Origin: CAZYBU01 sp964645775
GTDB lineage: Bacteria > Spirochaetota > UBA4802 > UBA5550
Direction: 5' to 3'
DNA length: 64,000 nucleotides
NCBI GenBank assembly: GCA_964645775.1
Contig: CAZYBU010000013.1
Span: forward strand, 1-64,000
The translations under genes and the position numbers were made by a program. Positions within the stretch are counted from its first letter, which is position 1; each line of letters opens with the position of its first letter. Below the pieces are notes generated by a model. It saw only the letters and a list, made by a program, of their open reading frames with translations. It had not been told where the DNA came from and did no database searches. Shown in pieces: positions 52,827 to 61,511 of this stretch.

Positions 52827-53052
52827 CTCTTTTCCGGGCTGGAAGATGATCCTATTTTAGGTGAGAGCGGGTCAAGGTCAAGCTCCTTTCTATAAAGAAG
52901 GGGAGAGATTGTAATAATTACATATTTTTACAGAGTGCATGCTATAGATTTTTTTGTTGATATAATCACATTTTTGGATAAGTATGATTGCCGGTAGCCT
53001 GCTACAGAGAAAAGGTAGTGGAACGGCAACCGTCAGGCGTGAAGGGAGAGGT

Positions 53053-55701
53053 ATGAACGAACAATTATCAATCTGCATCGTTTCCGGTGATCATGGAACC
53101 GTGAAACATTTTTCAGAATATTCCAGAATCATGGAATTTGCTTCCTTCGCATCCCTTGAAGAACTGGAAAAAGATTCCAGGGACAGCTTTGACATCCTGC
53201 TGATTGACGCGGACCTTATTGAGAATATAGAGGCGAATCATCCCCTGTTACAGATAATGCCGATAGTGCTGGTAACGGACGACCGGGAGGGGATTCTTCC
53301 CGATTTCTCCTGTCACGGAATCGTCTGCCGTCACGCCTGCGGACACGTTATCGGAAAGGTCTTTGAACTGGCCAGTAAACATTTTTTTGCTATTAAAAGA
53401 CTTTCACAGGAAAAGTCCCGGAACCGTTTGATAATTGAAGCCATACCTGACCAGCTTTTCGAACTGGAACGTGACGGGACCTTTATCTCGTACCATGGAG
53501 GAGTACACACCAAGCCCTTCCGAGACCCGGAGGAGTTCCTGGGAAAAAAGGTAACAGAGGTCCTTCCTTCGGGCATGGCGGAACTTGCTTTGAGCCATGT
53601 GTCGAAAACCCTTTCAGCCATGAAAATGATGAAGTACGAGTACTCCCTGGAGCAGAACGGGGAGACCCGCCATTACGAGGGACATATGGTTCCCCTTGGC
53701 CCCGACAGCGTTCTTACCGTGATTAGGGACATCACGGATTCCGTGGCCTACCGTTCCCTGCTGGAGGAGAGAGAGTACAGGCACAGCCTCCTTGTCGAGC
53801 AGATGAACGACGCGGTCTATTTCTACAGGGTCGACGAGAAGGGACCGGACAAATTTCTTGAGGTAAACCAGGCGGCCTGTGGCATGCTTGGGTACAGCCG
53901 GGAAGAACTGCTTTCCATGTCACGGAAAGAGATACAGTCCGAGAACAACCTTGATGACGGGCAGCAGTTCGTGGAAGAACTGAAAAGAAAGAACAGGGTA
54001 ACCTTTGAGCGGCTTCACAGGAGAAAGGACGGAACCGACGTCCCGGTGGAGATCAACGTTCACAGGTTTACCCTGGGCGATGAGACCTATAATCTTTCTA
54101 TTGCCCGGAACATAACCGAGCGGAAGGCCTACCAGGATACCCTGAAACAGCAGTACCAGTTTATCCGGGGAATGATCGATTCTCTGACCCATCCTTTTTA
54201 TGTTATCAATGCCGCAGACTACAGGGTCGTACTGGCTAACCGGGCGGCAGGATGCGGGGATGAATATCCGGGTATAACCTGCTATGCCATGACGCACCAC
54301 AGGGACGTCCCATGCGAAGAAGGGGAGCACCCCTGTCCCCTGCAGATGGTCATAGAGACGCGGAACCATGTGATGGTTGAGCATGTTCACTATGACAGAG
54401 AGGGTAACCGGAGGTACGTGGAGGTCCACGGGTATCCCATCTTTGACGAGGAGGATAACGTTGTCCGGATGGTGGAATACGCCCTGGATATAACCGAGCG
54501 TAAAAAGATGGAGATGGATCTGGTGGAACGGACCCAGGAGGCGGATACTGCCCGGGAAACGGCCCAGAAGGCGAACCGGGCAAAGAGTGATTTCCTGGCC
54601 ACAATGAGCCACGAGATCAGGACTCCCATGAATAGCATACTGGGTATGCTCGACCTGGCACGGACCACGGACAGCCTGGAGGAGATGAACGATTACTTCC
54701 AGACAGCCACCGTGTCGGCCCGGCACCTGCTCAGTATCATCAATGACATCCTGGATATCTCCCGCATTGAATCAGGACACCTTAACCTTGAGAAAGAGAC
54801 CCTTTCTCTCCATGAACTTATGGAGAGTGTAGACAGAATATTTCGAAAAGAGATTGAAGAAAAAGGAATTACGTTCAACCTGAGTATCGCTCCTGATGTC
54901 CCGGAAATGGTCATGGGAGACGAAACCCGCCTCAGGCAGATTCTCGCCAATCTTGTCAGTAACGCCTGTAAATTTACCGGGGAAGGTTCCATCTCCGTTA
55001 TGCTTGAACTCTCCGCCAATCAACCGGAAGATGAAAGGGTCTCTCTCTGTTTTACGGTGCGTGACACAGGGATCGGCATATCTCCGGAACATCGGAAAAA
55101 TATCTTCAATAAGTTTCAGCAGGCCGAGTCTTCCACAACCCGCAGGTACGGCGGCACGGGCCTGGGTCTCAGCATCTGCAAGGAACTTAGTTCCCTGATG
55201 GAAGGCTATATCCGTCTTGAAAGCGAGGAAGGGAAGGGAAGCGCCTTTTACGTCGATATTCCCCTGGAGATATCGGAAAACGTTCAGGAGGTGATTATCC
55301 ATGAAATGTCTGAAAGTGAAATCAGGCGTTCTCTCCATCTTCTGCTGGCGGATGATAACCCGGTGAACGTAAAGCTGGCCCGGGCTATCCTCGAAAAAAG
55401 AGGGCACAGGGTTGACGTTGCAAAGAACGGTGAGGAGGCCCTGAATCTCTGCCGGGACAGCGAATATGACCTGATTCTCATGGACGTGGAGATGACGGTC
55501 ATGGACGGACTGGAGGCGACCCGGAGACTTCGTAACGGGGAGGCGGGTGACCGGTGCCAGAAGCTTCCCGTAATCGCCATGACGGCCCACGCAATATCCG
55601 AAGTACAGAAAAGGGCTGACGAAGCCGGTATGAACGGGTACGTGACCAAACCGATCGACATCAATGGACTGGAAAACACAATACTGGAAATTGTCGGTTA
55701 A
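53053..55701 (+). CDS. PAS-containing hybrid sensor histidine kinase / response regulator
   Basis: 882 residues from ATG 53053, preceded by GGGAGAGGT; a start at 52984 would add 23 residues. Order: a receiver-like N-terminal region (about 1-115) lacking clear phosphorylation residues, three PAS domains (about 130-225, 245-370, 380-500), HisKA (FLATMSHEIRTPMNSILGMLDLA near 515, His in SHEIRTP), HATPase (NLVSNACKF, DTGIGI, GTGLGLSIC) and a C-terminal receiver (LLADDNPVNVKLARAIL, LILMDVEMTVMDG with Asp). No membrane helix, so it senses internal signals. The following gene is a separate kinase. Confidence 0.88.
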   Translation: MNEQLSICIVSGDHGTVKHFSEYSRIMEFASFASLEELEKDSRDSFDILLIDADLIENIEANHPLLQIMPIVLVTDDREGILPDFSCHGIVCRHACGHVIGKVFELASKHFFAIKRLSQEKSRNRLIIEAIPDQLFELERDGTFISYHGGVHTKPFRDPEEFLGKKVTEVLPSGMAELALSHVSKTLSAMKMMKYEYSLEQNGETRHYEGHMVPLGPDSVLTVIRDITDSVAYRSLLEEREYRHSLLVEQMNDAVYFYRVDEKGPDKFLEVNQAACGMLGYSREELLSMSRKEIQSENNLDDGQQFVEELKRKNRVTFERLHRRKDGTDVPVEINVHRFTLGDETYNLSIARNITERKAYQDTLKQQYQFIRGMIDSLTHPFYVINAADYRVVLANRAAGCGDEYPGITCYAMTHHRDVPCEEGEHPCPLQMVIETRNHVMVEHVHYDREGNRRYVEVHGYPIFDEEDNVVRMVEYALDITERKKMEMDLVERTQEADTARETAQKANRAKSDFLATMSHEIRTPMNSILGMLDLARTTDSLEEMNDYFQTATVSARHLLSIINDILDISRIESGHLNLEKETLSLHELMESVDRIFRKEIEEKGITFNLSIAPDVPEMVMGDETRLRQILANLVSNACKFTGEGSISVMLELSANQPEDERVSLCFTVRDTGIGISPEHRKNIFNKFQQAESSTTRRYGGTGLGLSICKELSSLMEGYIRLESEEGKGSAFYVDIPLEISENVQEVIIHEMSESEIRRSLHLLLADDNPVNVKLARAILEKRGHRVDVAKNGEEALNLCRDSEYDLILMDVEMTVMDGLEATRRLRNGEAGDRCQKLPVIAMTAHAISEVQKRADEAGMNGYVTKPIDINGLENTILEIVG

Positions 55702-55834
55702 CCCGGCATAAACGAGATCCAGGAATCGGAGCTCACCCTGACGGAGTTTTATTGCAGGCCTGTAAAGAACTTCGTTAACGCGTACAAACGATACATATCG
55801 AAGAGCATCAAACTGGTATCATCTGTTATATTTC

Positions 55835-55862
55835 TTGACACACATATATATGCATATATAAC
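55835..55862 (+). promoter_or_regulatory. Promoter with a 16-bp palindrome in the spacer
   Basis: TTGACA (55835-55840) and TATAAC (55857-55862) with a 16-bp spacer. The spacer and -10 include the perfect palindrome TATATATGCATATATA, which may bind a regulator. The gene begins at 55931 with a leader of about 60 nt. Confidence 0.5.
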
Positions 55863-55930
55863 AATTGAGTGATGTAATCATTTTAATTAATGCTATTGAT
55901 CATTACCCTTTTTGAAACCGGGGACCCTCC

Positions 55931-57715
55931 ATGCCGCAAACTATCTTCCTTGTAGAGGACGAGCCTGTAACCGCTCTTAGGGAGCAGAAATTACTAAAGA
56001 AAGAAGGATACAGGGTCCGTATAGCCAAAACGGGTGAAGAGGCTGTTGAAAGCGCACAAACCTGTCCTGATATCGATCTCATCCTTATGGACATCGACCT
56101 GGGTGAAGGTATCGACGGAACGGAAGCCGCGCGGCAGATACTCATGGAAAGGGACATTCCCGTGGTCTTTCTCTCCAGCCACACGGAACCGGAAATCGTA
56201 GAGAAGACCGAGAAAATCACCTCCTACGGGTACGTCGTCAAGGAGAGCGGTAACGTTGTTCTCCTGACTTCAATAAAAATGGCATTCCGTCTCTTTGACG
56301 CGAAAATGCGGGAACTTGAGAAAGAGAAAGAGCTCCGGGTCAGCCGGGAACAGCTGGCCGAGTCCCAGAGGATGGCCAAACTTGGGTCCTGGCAGATCGA
56401 CCTGGAGACGAATGTCATTACCCTGAGCCCGGAACACCAGCTTATGATCGGGGAGGAACCGGTCGAGGTCTCCATGCCAATGGACGAATATGCAAAGAAT
56501 TATATTCTGGAAGAAGATTTGCCTCTACTTGCCGAAAAATTGAACCATGCGCGGGAGAATATTGATGATCTTGACTTCAGTGATAGCTGGGAATATCGAT
56601 TAAAAAGGGTAAAGGATTGTGTTACCCTTGCCGTAACGGGAAGGTTTAAATCCCGGGGAGTTATTCAGGGGGCCTCCCAGAATGTAACCGAGCATAAAAA
56701 GATCGAGAAAAGACTTAGGGAAAGCGAAGAACGGTACCGAACCCTCTTTGAAAAGAATCCGGCCGTGATACTGATTATTGATTACGGAGATGGCCGTATC
56801 ATTTTTGCCAATACCAGCGCAGAGAAGTTCTACGGTTGGAGCAGGGAAGAACTGATGGCAATGAATATATCGGATATTAACCAGCTTTCTTTTGAGGAAG
56901 TACGAAAGGAGATGGATAAGGCGTGGCAGGAGAAACAAAATGTCTTTCATTTCAGTCACAGATGCGCATCTGGGAATATTCGGGAGGTGGAGGTTTATTC
57001 TGTACCCATGATATGGCAGGAACAATCCGTACTGTTTTCTATTATCAATGATATTACTGAGAAGATGAAAGCGGAAGAAGCCCTCAAAAAGGCCTTTGAG
57101 GAAAAACAGGCCCTCCTGAAAGAATTGCAGCACAGGGCAAAGAACACCTTTTCCATCCTGTCCAATATGGTCTATCTTGAGGCGATGACACATGATTCAA
57201 GTGTGGTCAGGGAAGTTCTGGAGAATATCGAGAACCGTATCAGGTCCACATCGGAATTATACTCTCTTCTTTATGAATCCGGCTCACCCGGAGATACCAG
57301 GCTGGATTACTACCTCGTAAGAATAATGGATTCCGTGTTCAGTCTTTCAGATCCCGTTGAGATAACCACGGATATCATCCCGGTTACGGTAACAACCAGA
57401 GACGCAACCCATATTGGACTTCTGGTAACCGAACTGATAACTAATTCCGTTAAGCACGCTTTCCCGGGTAACCGGTCAGGAAAGGTTTCCCTTTCCCTTA
57501 AAGAAACGAAGTCAGGTCATTTACTGGAGATCACAGATAACGGTATCGGCCTGCCGCAGAACTTCGACCTGGAGAACACCGGTACCATGGGCCTTCAGCT
57601 CGTAAAGGGGATGGTTGAGCACCTGGGAGGTACCCTTAAGTACAAGTCGTCCGGGAAAGGGACCCGGTGGATGATTACTCTGGGAGAATTAGACCCGGTG
57701 CAAGATGGGATCTGA
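55931..57715 (+). CDS. Receiver-PAS-PAS-HisKA_2 sensor kinase
   Basis: 594 residues. An N-terminal receiver (TIFLVEDEPVTALREQKLL; phosphoacceptor Asp in DLILMDIDLGEG), two PAS domains (about 130-255 and 270-385), and a HisKA_2/HWE-like kinase core with ELQHRAKNTFSILSNMVYLEA (His in LQHRAKN, about 399) and HATPase (ELITNSVKHAF, DNGIGLP, GLQLVKGMVEHLGG). A receiver in front of a kinase makes this a relay or output-controlled enzyme, common in spirochaetes and in light/stress pathways. A likely partner is the hybrid kinase upstream. Confidence 0.88.
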   Translation: MPQTIFLVEDEPVTALREQKLLKKEGYRVRIAKTGEEAVESAQTCPDIDLILMDIDLGEGIDGTEAARQILMERDIPVVFLSSHTEPEIVEKTEKITSYGYVVKESGNVVLLTSIKMAFRLFDAKMRELEKEKELRVSREQLAESQRMAKLGSWQIDLETNVITLSPEHQLMIGEEPVEVSMPMDEYAKNYILEEDLPLLAEKLNHARENIDDLDFSDSWEYRLKRVKDCVTLAVTGRFKSRGVIQGASQNVTEHKKIEKRLRESEERYRTLFEKNPAVILIIDYGDGRIIFANTSAEKFYGWSREELMAMNISDINQLSFEEVRKEMDKAWQEKQNVFHFSHRCASGNIREVEVYSVPMIWQEQSVLFSIINDITEKMKAEEALKKAFEEKQALLKELQHRAKNTFSILSNMVYLEAMTHDSSVVREVLENIENRIRSTSELYSLLYESGSPGDTRLDYYLVRIMDSVFSLSDPVEITTDIIPVTVTTRDATHIGLLVTELITNSVKHAFPGNRSGKVSLSLKETKSGHLLEITDNGIGLPQNFDLENTGTMGLQLVKGMVEHLGGTLKYKSSGKGTRWMITLGELDPVQDGI

Positions 57716-57742
57716 AAAAGTGAGGATAAAGAAGTCCCTGTT

Positions 57743-58618
57743 TCACGCCATAGTAGGATAAAGATGCAGTAAAAGCCCTATGGCCTTGCATGTCAGTTGG
57801 TACCGGTATTCCGTATTTTTCTTCTTTGAGCCGGGCACCCGCTCAAGGAGCCCTTTGCCAAGAAGAAATTCAAGCATTGATGTTGATATCCGATCGATTC
57901 GGGCTCTTGTGCCGATTTCCATGGCCGTTGCCATACCCTTCAATGTATAAAGAGACCGCATTATGGAAGCTTCATCTTCCGATACTTCAGGTAGAGGTCC
58001 GGTATAGGAAGGAAACTGTTTTTCAGGATGCCTGGCACAGACTGACTTGTATGACTCCTGGATAGCCCGGATGTCGTTCTCCTTGTTCCCGGTTAGCTGA
58101 AAGGTATGAAATACTCCCGCTTCTTTAATACGGTAGTCTACCTTGGCGAGGAATATGGGGAGGCCGCAGTCACTCGCGACATGGTAAAAACCGGTTTTCC
58201 ATTTTTCAACTTTTCCCCTGGAACCTTCGGGAGTGAAAAGAAAAAATATTCGTTTAGATTTATGTTTATCCACGAAATTCTTAATGAGATCGACCTGTCC
58301 CTGGGGTTTTGAACGGTTTATCGGTATCCCGCCAAGCCAGAGTATAAACGTCCCCATCACGGGAATTCTGCACCAGCTCTCCTTTATGGAAAAATATATT
58401 TTAACGTCATTGTTTATGGCGGTACCCAGGGCAAAGAATATATCCCAGTTTGATGTATGGGGAGCGGCAATGGTAATGCCTGCCCCCTGGGGAACAGTAG
58501 GAGCCATTTTCCACCCAGTTACCTTAAAGATAATGCTGTAGAGAAGCTTGAAAATCGCTATAATAAGCCTGCCGTCAAATATGGTTTTATCTCTAATTGC
58601 AGGTGTCTCTCTGGTCAT
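57743..58618 (-). CDS. Lysophospholipid acyltransferase with C-terminal winged-helix-like domain
   Basis: 291 residues from ATG 58618, with AGTAGGT upstream (a TTG-like extension to 58678 is less likely). The PlsC-type domain (about 20-215) has the HTSNWD box (catalytic His-Asp) and FTPEGSRGK for glycerol-phosphate binding. After a short linker, residues about 225-291 (EASIMRSLYTLKGMATAMEIGTRARIDRI, SMLEFLLGKGLLERVPGSKKKNTEYRY) look like a winged-helix with the 'wing' TEYRYQLT. A transferase fused to such a module is unusual. It would link lipid synthesis with nucleic acid or protein sensing. Confidence 0.72.
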   Translation of the reverse strand: MTRETPAIRDKTIFDGRLIIAIFKLLYSIIFKVTGWKMAPTVPQGAGITIAAPHTSNWDIFFALGTAINNDVKIYFSIKESWCRIPVMGTFILWLGGIPINRSKPQGQVDLIKNFVDKHKSKRIFFLFTPEGSRGKVEKWKTGFYHVASDCGLPIFLAKVDYRIKEAGVFHTFQLTGNKENDIRAIQESYKSVCARHPEKQFPSYTGPLPEVSEDEASIMRSLYTLKGMATAMEIGTRARIDRISTSMLEFLLGKGLLERVPGSKKKNTEYRYQLTCKAIGLLLHLYPTMA

Positions 58619-58774
58619 ACCATACCTACTTTTTTTATGGTATACCCGCGATATCCAACTGAAAAATCGACAGGTCATACTTTGAAATCTTAATCAATTA
58701 CTGAAGCAGTAAAGTGTATGGACTATCTGAAAGGTCAACGAGAAAAACTGTTATTGAGTACATAAGCAATGAAA

Positions 58775-58800
58775 TAACCCCCCCCTTTAGGGGGGGTTTA
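58775..58800 (-). terminator. C/G-rich hairpin next to tRNA-Arg repeat copy 1
   Basis: AA with an eight-C run, a TTTA loop and a seven-G run with TTT. On the minus strand it would lie directly after the tRNA 3' end, as the terminator of the ancestral tRNA-Arg transcript. The T-run is short. Confidence 0.5.
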
Positions 58801-58847
58801 TTCTGCGCGTCTGGCATTATTCGAACCTGCGACCTGCGGATTCGTAG
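58800..58847 (-). repeat. tRNA-Arg 3'-half repeat, copy 1 (displaced attachment site)
   Basis: About 48 bp matching 62179-62226 of the intact tRNA-Arg, from just past the 3' end to the anticodon loop, with three mismatches (GCATTATTCG for GCAGGATTCG and GCGG for ACGG). Homology ends sharply after ATTCGTAG. This is what remains of a tRNA 3' end displaced by site-specific integration. Confidence 0.75.
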
Positions 58848-58960
58848 AACATCTCTGATTCTATTACATGTTACAGTGATATATTAAGAATTAGTCAACA
58901 TATTTCAAGCTGCCTTTGTTGGCTCAATTTTCAAGATAAACGTTGGCGCCTATCTGCAAA

Positions 58961-59047
58961 CTGTCCTTCAAATAAAGCAAGGCTACAGTTAATCTGTCCT
59001 TATTAAAAGGACAGATTATTCAAAAACTGTCCTTGACAAAAGGACAG
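58961..59047. promoter_or_regulatory. Operator array: CTGTCCTT dyads with 33-bp period
   Basis: CTGTCCTT begins at 58961, 58994 and 59027, exactly 33 bp apart. The second site has a complete complementary right arm (AAGGACAG, 11-bp arms from 58991 to 59017), and so does the third (8-bp arms, 59027-59047). The first has a decayed right arm. The third overlaps the -35 hexamer of the ATPase promoter. A protein binding on one face of the helix, three turns apart, is expected. Confidence 0.7.
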
Positions 59048-59061
59048 ATCGTGTGTATTCT
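59033..59061 (+). promoter_or_regulatory. Promoter of the island ATPase
   Basis: TTGACA (59033-59038), 17-bp spacer, TATTCT (59056-59061). Transcription would begin at about 59067-59069, at the ATG at 59068. No ribosome site exists in the short upstream sequence. Confidence 0.7.
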
Positions 59062-59067
59062 ATAGCT

Positions 59068-60396
59068 ATGGCTTTACACCCGGTATTACTTGAAAAACTT
59101 AACATGGCCCTGGGGAAGGCCAGGTCCATACAATATATACAGCGTGATGCCCGTCTCTCTGAGGTGCCTGGCAAGGTTCACGCTGTTACTGGTATGCGCC
59201 GTTCAGGAAAGACCACATTCCTGCGCCAGCTTCTCGATGAGCAGCGTGAGAGAGTACCTTCTGAACGGGTATTGTATATCAGCTTTGATGATGAGCGGTT
59301 GACAGGTATCGAAAGCGATCAGCTTTCCCATCTGCTCGAGGAGTATTATCGCCGTTATCCTGAAAGCAGGGGTGAAGAAACGGTCTCCTGGTATCTGGAT
59401 GAAATTCAAATGGTCCCGGGTTGGGACCGGTTTATCCGCAGGGTTCTGGACACTGAACAGGTTGAAATAGTCGTGTCGGGCTCTTCCGCCAGGATGCTTT
59501 CACGGGAAGTACATACCTCCCTTAGAGGGCGCGGAATGGAGACAGTGATACATCCGTTCAGCTTCAGGGAATTTCTTCGCTACCGGGGGGAGGAACCGTC
59601 TGAAGAGCCCCGTAAGTGGACCTCATCCGATCGGTCATTTATTGAGAAGCGCTTTAGGGAATATATACTTGAAGGCGGATTCCCCGAGACCCAGAAACTG
59701 AAGAAAGCTTTTCAGATTGAACTTCTTCAAGGCTACGTGAACACCGTGCTGTTCCGCGATGTGATAGAACGATATGAAATTACACAGGTGGCAGCTCTTA
59801 AATGGCTTGTACGCCATTGCCTGAGGAATCCCGCGGGCAGTTTCAGTGTTAACAAGCTTTACAATGATATAAAAGCACAGGGTCTTGCCGTGTCAAAAGA
59901 CTCTGTTCATAAGATGTTTGGGTATCTCATTGACTCTTTCCTGATCTCAACTATATCACTGGCCACTGAATCTGAGCGTAAGAGGAATACAAACCCGCGC
60001 AAGATATACCCCGCTGATCCCGGGCTTATCAGAGCGTTTGATTCCAGCGGCCGGGAGAACACAGGACGGGCGTTGGAGACAACGGTTTTCAATGAGATTG
60101 AGCGCCGAAAAGGTGATGTCGGATATGTAAAGACAAAAGACGGCTTTGAGGTGGATTTCAAGGTGAGGTATCCAGGAGGGCCAACGGAGTTAATACAGGT
60201 TTGCGCTGAAATGGATTCTGAGGCAACTGCTGAACGGGAATTCCGGGCTCTGCAATATGCAGATGAAGAATCACCAGAAAAGACACGCACAATTATTCTG
60301 GTTATGAACCGTGAACAGGCAGATACATATACCGGGTCAGAAGTGGAAGTTAAGCCGGCGTACGAATGGTTACTTGAGGAGTACCCGCAGGAATAG
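59068..60396 (+). CDS. DUF4143-type AAA ATPase
   Basis: 442 residues from ATG 59068; a GTG at 59053 lies inside the promoter spacer. Walker A GMRRSGKTTF (about 42-51), Walker B WYLDEIQ (about 107-113) and the VSGSSARML sensor (about 134). The C-terminal DUF4143 domain (about 195-345) carries the usual RDVIERYEI element and ends with a PDDEXK-like strand (DGFEVDFKVRY). These ATPases are widespread in archaea and anaerobic bacteria; their role is not firmly known. The gene is in the tRNA-Arg island, with a strong promoter, no leader and a regular operator array. Confidence 0.85.
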   Translation: MALHPVLLEKLNMALGKARSIQYIQRDARLSEVPGKVHAVTGMRRSGKTTFLRQLLDEQRERVPSERVLYISFDDERLTGIESDQLSHLLEEYYRRYPESRGEETVSWYLDEIQMVPGWDRFIRRVLDTEQVEIVVSGSSARMLSREVHTSLRGRGMETVIHPFSFREFLRYRGEEPSEEPRKWTSSDRSFIEKRFREYILEGGFPETQKLKKAFQIELLQGYVNTVLFRDVIERYEITQVAALKWLVRHCLRNPAGSFSVNKLYNDIKAQGLAVSKDSVHKMFGYLIDSFLISTISLATESERKRNTNPRKIYPADPGLIRAFDSSGRENTGRALETTVFNEIERRKGDVGYVKTKDGFEVDFKVRYPGGPTELIQVCAEMDSEATAEREFRALQYADEESPEKTRTIILVMNREQADTYTGSEVEVKPAYEWLLEEYPQE

Positions 60397-60504
60397 AAGT
60401 CATTCCGCGTAAGCGAGGTCGAAAATTTTTTAAATAGGTTATACTGGCGCAATTCCATGATTTGCCGGTTTTTAAGGATGTATATAAGCTTATACTGAAA
60501 ATTT

Positions 60505-60663
60505 TTAAGAATACCGGGTCAACATGCGGTTCTTCTGCGACAGGCCGGGAAAATCATCCAGGGGGGCGTTGTTCTGGGCCTCCATCACACTCTGCATATA
60601 GGCATTCATTTTATTCAGCGAACCAAAATCCCTGCCTTCAAGTAACTGATACAGATCAATGAA
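60505..60663 (-). pseudogene. Truncated protein tail, pRiA4b ORF-3-like
   Basis: On the minus strand, from the tRNA terminator to the TAA at 60505-60507, an open frame reads LYQLLEGRDFGSLNKMNAYM and then ...APLDDFPGLSQKNRMLTRYS. Similar endings ('LDEF.GLSP..M..LLY') occur in pRiA4b ORF-3-related proteins. The 5' part is missing because the tRNA repeat interrupts it. It is a gene fragment carried into the island. Confidence 0.4.
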
Positions 60664-60665
60664 AT

Positions 60666-60689
60666 AAAAAAACCTCCCGAAAGGGAGGT
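60666..60689 (-). terminator. Terminator of tRNA-Arg copy 2
   Basis: ACCTCCC GAAA GGGAGGT (7 bp) followed on the minus strand by a run of seven T. A good rho-independent terminator directly downstream of the tRNA 3' end. Confidence 0.8.
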
Positions 60690-60690
60690 C

Positions 60691-60859
60691 TTCTGCGCGT
60701 CTGGNNNNNNNNNNNNNNNNNNNNNNNNNNNNNNNNNNNNNNNNNNNNNNNNNNNNNNNNNNNNNNNNNNNNNNNNNNNNNNNNNNNNNNNNNNNNNNNN
60801 NNNNCAGGATTCGAACCTGCGACCTACGGATTCGTAGTCCGGCGCTCTATCCAGCTGAG
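60691..60859 (-). repeat. tRNA-Arg partial copy 2, interrupted by the scaffold gap
   Basis: The left flank (60691-60704) and right flank (60805-60859) match 62180-62193 and 62194-62248 of the intact tRNA-Arg with no base missing between them, so the gap lies exactly at a point where the tRNA sequence is continuous. The copy keeps the 3' end through to the D stem, then diverges after CTGAG (the 5' acceptor strand is lost), so it cannot make a normal tRNA. It marks the joint between two island segments. Confidence 0.75.
60705..60804. other. 100-N scaffold gap
   Basis: Exactly 100 N, the common placeholder for a gap of unknown size. Both flanks belong to the tRNA-Arg repeat. Any integrase of the element could be hidden here, or nothing at all. 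Confidence 0.95.
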
Positions 60860-60947
60860 GAGAGGGTGGCCGGGTCTCCGGGTGAAGCAGAGGAGCAGGT
60901 AGGGTGAGGTCGAAGAGCATCGGGGGCGGGTGCTGGTATAATCCAGC

Positions 60948-60981
60948 TTGACACTCTGCGATTATGAACCTACATTATAAT
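60948..60981 (+). promoter_or_regulatory. Likely promoter of the DUF4258/YgiT pair
   Basis: TTGACA at 60948-60953 with TACATT at 60971-60976 (17 bp) and, further on, TATAAT at 60976-60981. Confidence 0.4.
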
Positions 60982-61002
60982 AACATCTACGGATGAATCA
61001 TT

Positions 61003-61290
61003 GTGAACATATACTATACTGCACACGCATTGCAACGAATACATGAACGGTCTATAGATCGCCTGCATGTGGTAAAAGCAGTCAAGGAAGGTGCCTTAAT
61101 TCTGGATTATCCGGATGACAAGCCCTATCCCAGCCAGCTTGTGTTGCTTATAGTTGATCACAAACCGCTTCATGTTGTATATTCACTACCCGATGATAAT
61201 TCTGGTATTGATGTCATTGTAATAACCGTATATGAGCCATCAGAACATGAATGGAATGAAACCTTTACCCGGAGGAGAGATCAGCTATGA
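61003..61290 (+). CDS. DUF4258 protein, probable toxin
   Basis: 95 residues with a GTG start at 61003. DUF4258 pattern: TAHALQRIHERSI (His and Arg, about 6-18), VVKAVKEGALILDYPDDKPYPSQLVL and HVVYSLPDDNSGIDVIVITVYEPSEHEW. Such proteins usually pair with a zinc-finger antitoxin and are counted as RelE/HigB-like or MqsR-like toxins. It overlaps the next gene by 4 nt. No SD sequence is obvious. Confidence 0.75.
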   Translation: MNIYYTAHALQRIHERSIDRLHVVKAVKEGALILDYPDDKPYPSQLVLLIVDHKPLHVVYSLPDDNSGIDVIVITVYEPSEHEWNETFTRRRDQL

Positions 61291-61511
61291 CATGTGTGAT
61301 CTGTAAAACAGGAAGCTATTCAGCTGGTTTGACCACCGTTGTGCTTATCAGAGGAAATTCTGCGGTAATCATAAAGGAGGTACCGGCTCAGGTTTGTGAC
61401 CAGTGCGGTGAGTATATTCTTTCAGATGAAGTATCTGAAAAATTATTACAAATAGCCCATGAAGCGCATATCAACGGTACTGAAGTCGAAATAAGGCGCT
61501 TTGCTGCATAG
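61287..61511 (+). CDS. YgiT-type zinc-finger protein, probable antitoxin
   Basis: 74 residues. The MqsA/YgiT-like N-terminal zinc finger CVICKTGSY ... VCDQCGEYILSDEVSEKLLQ (cysteines 3, 6 and 37, 40) is clear. The C-terminal HTH domain of MqsA is absent, as in the short YgiT group. It overlaps the DUF4258 gene by ATGA, forming a two-gene toxin-antitoxin unit in the tRNA-Arg island. Confidence 0.78.
   Translation: MTCVICKTGSYSAGLTTVVLIRGNSAVIIKEVPAQVCDQCGEYILSDEVSEKLLQIAHEAHINGTEVEIRRFAA

Noticed and set aside
54772..55590. A 272-codon open frame antisense to the hybrid kinase
   Set aside because: Covers conserved kinase motifs on the plus strand; no ribosome site and no family pattern.
60615..60920. 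A minus-strand frame spanning the N gap
   Set aside because: It reads through 100 N and a tRNA sequence and cannot be judged as coding.
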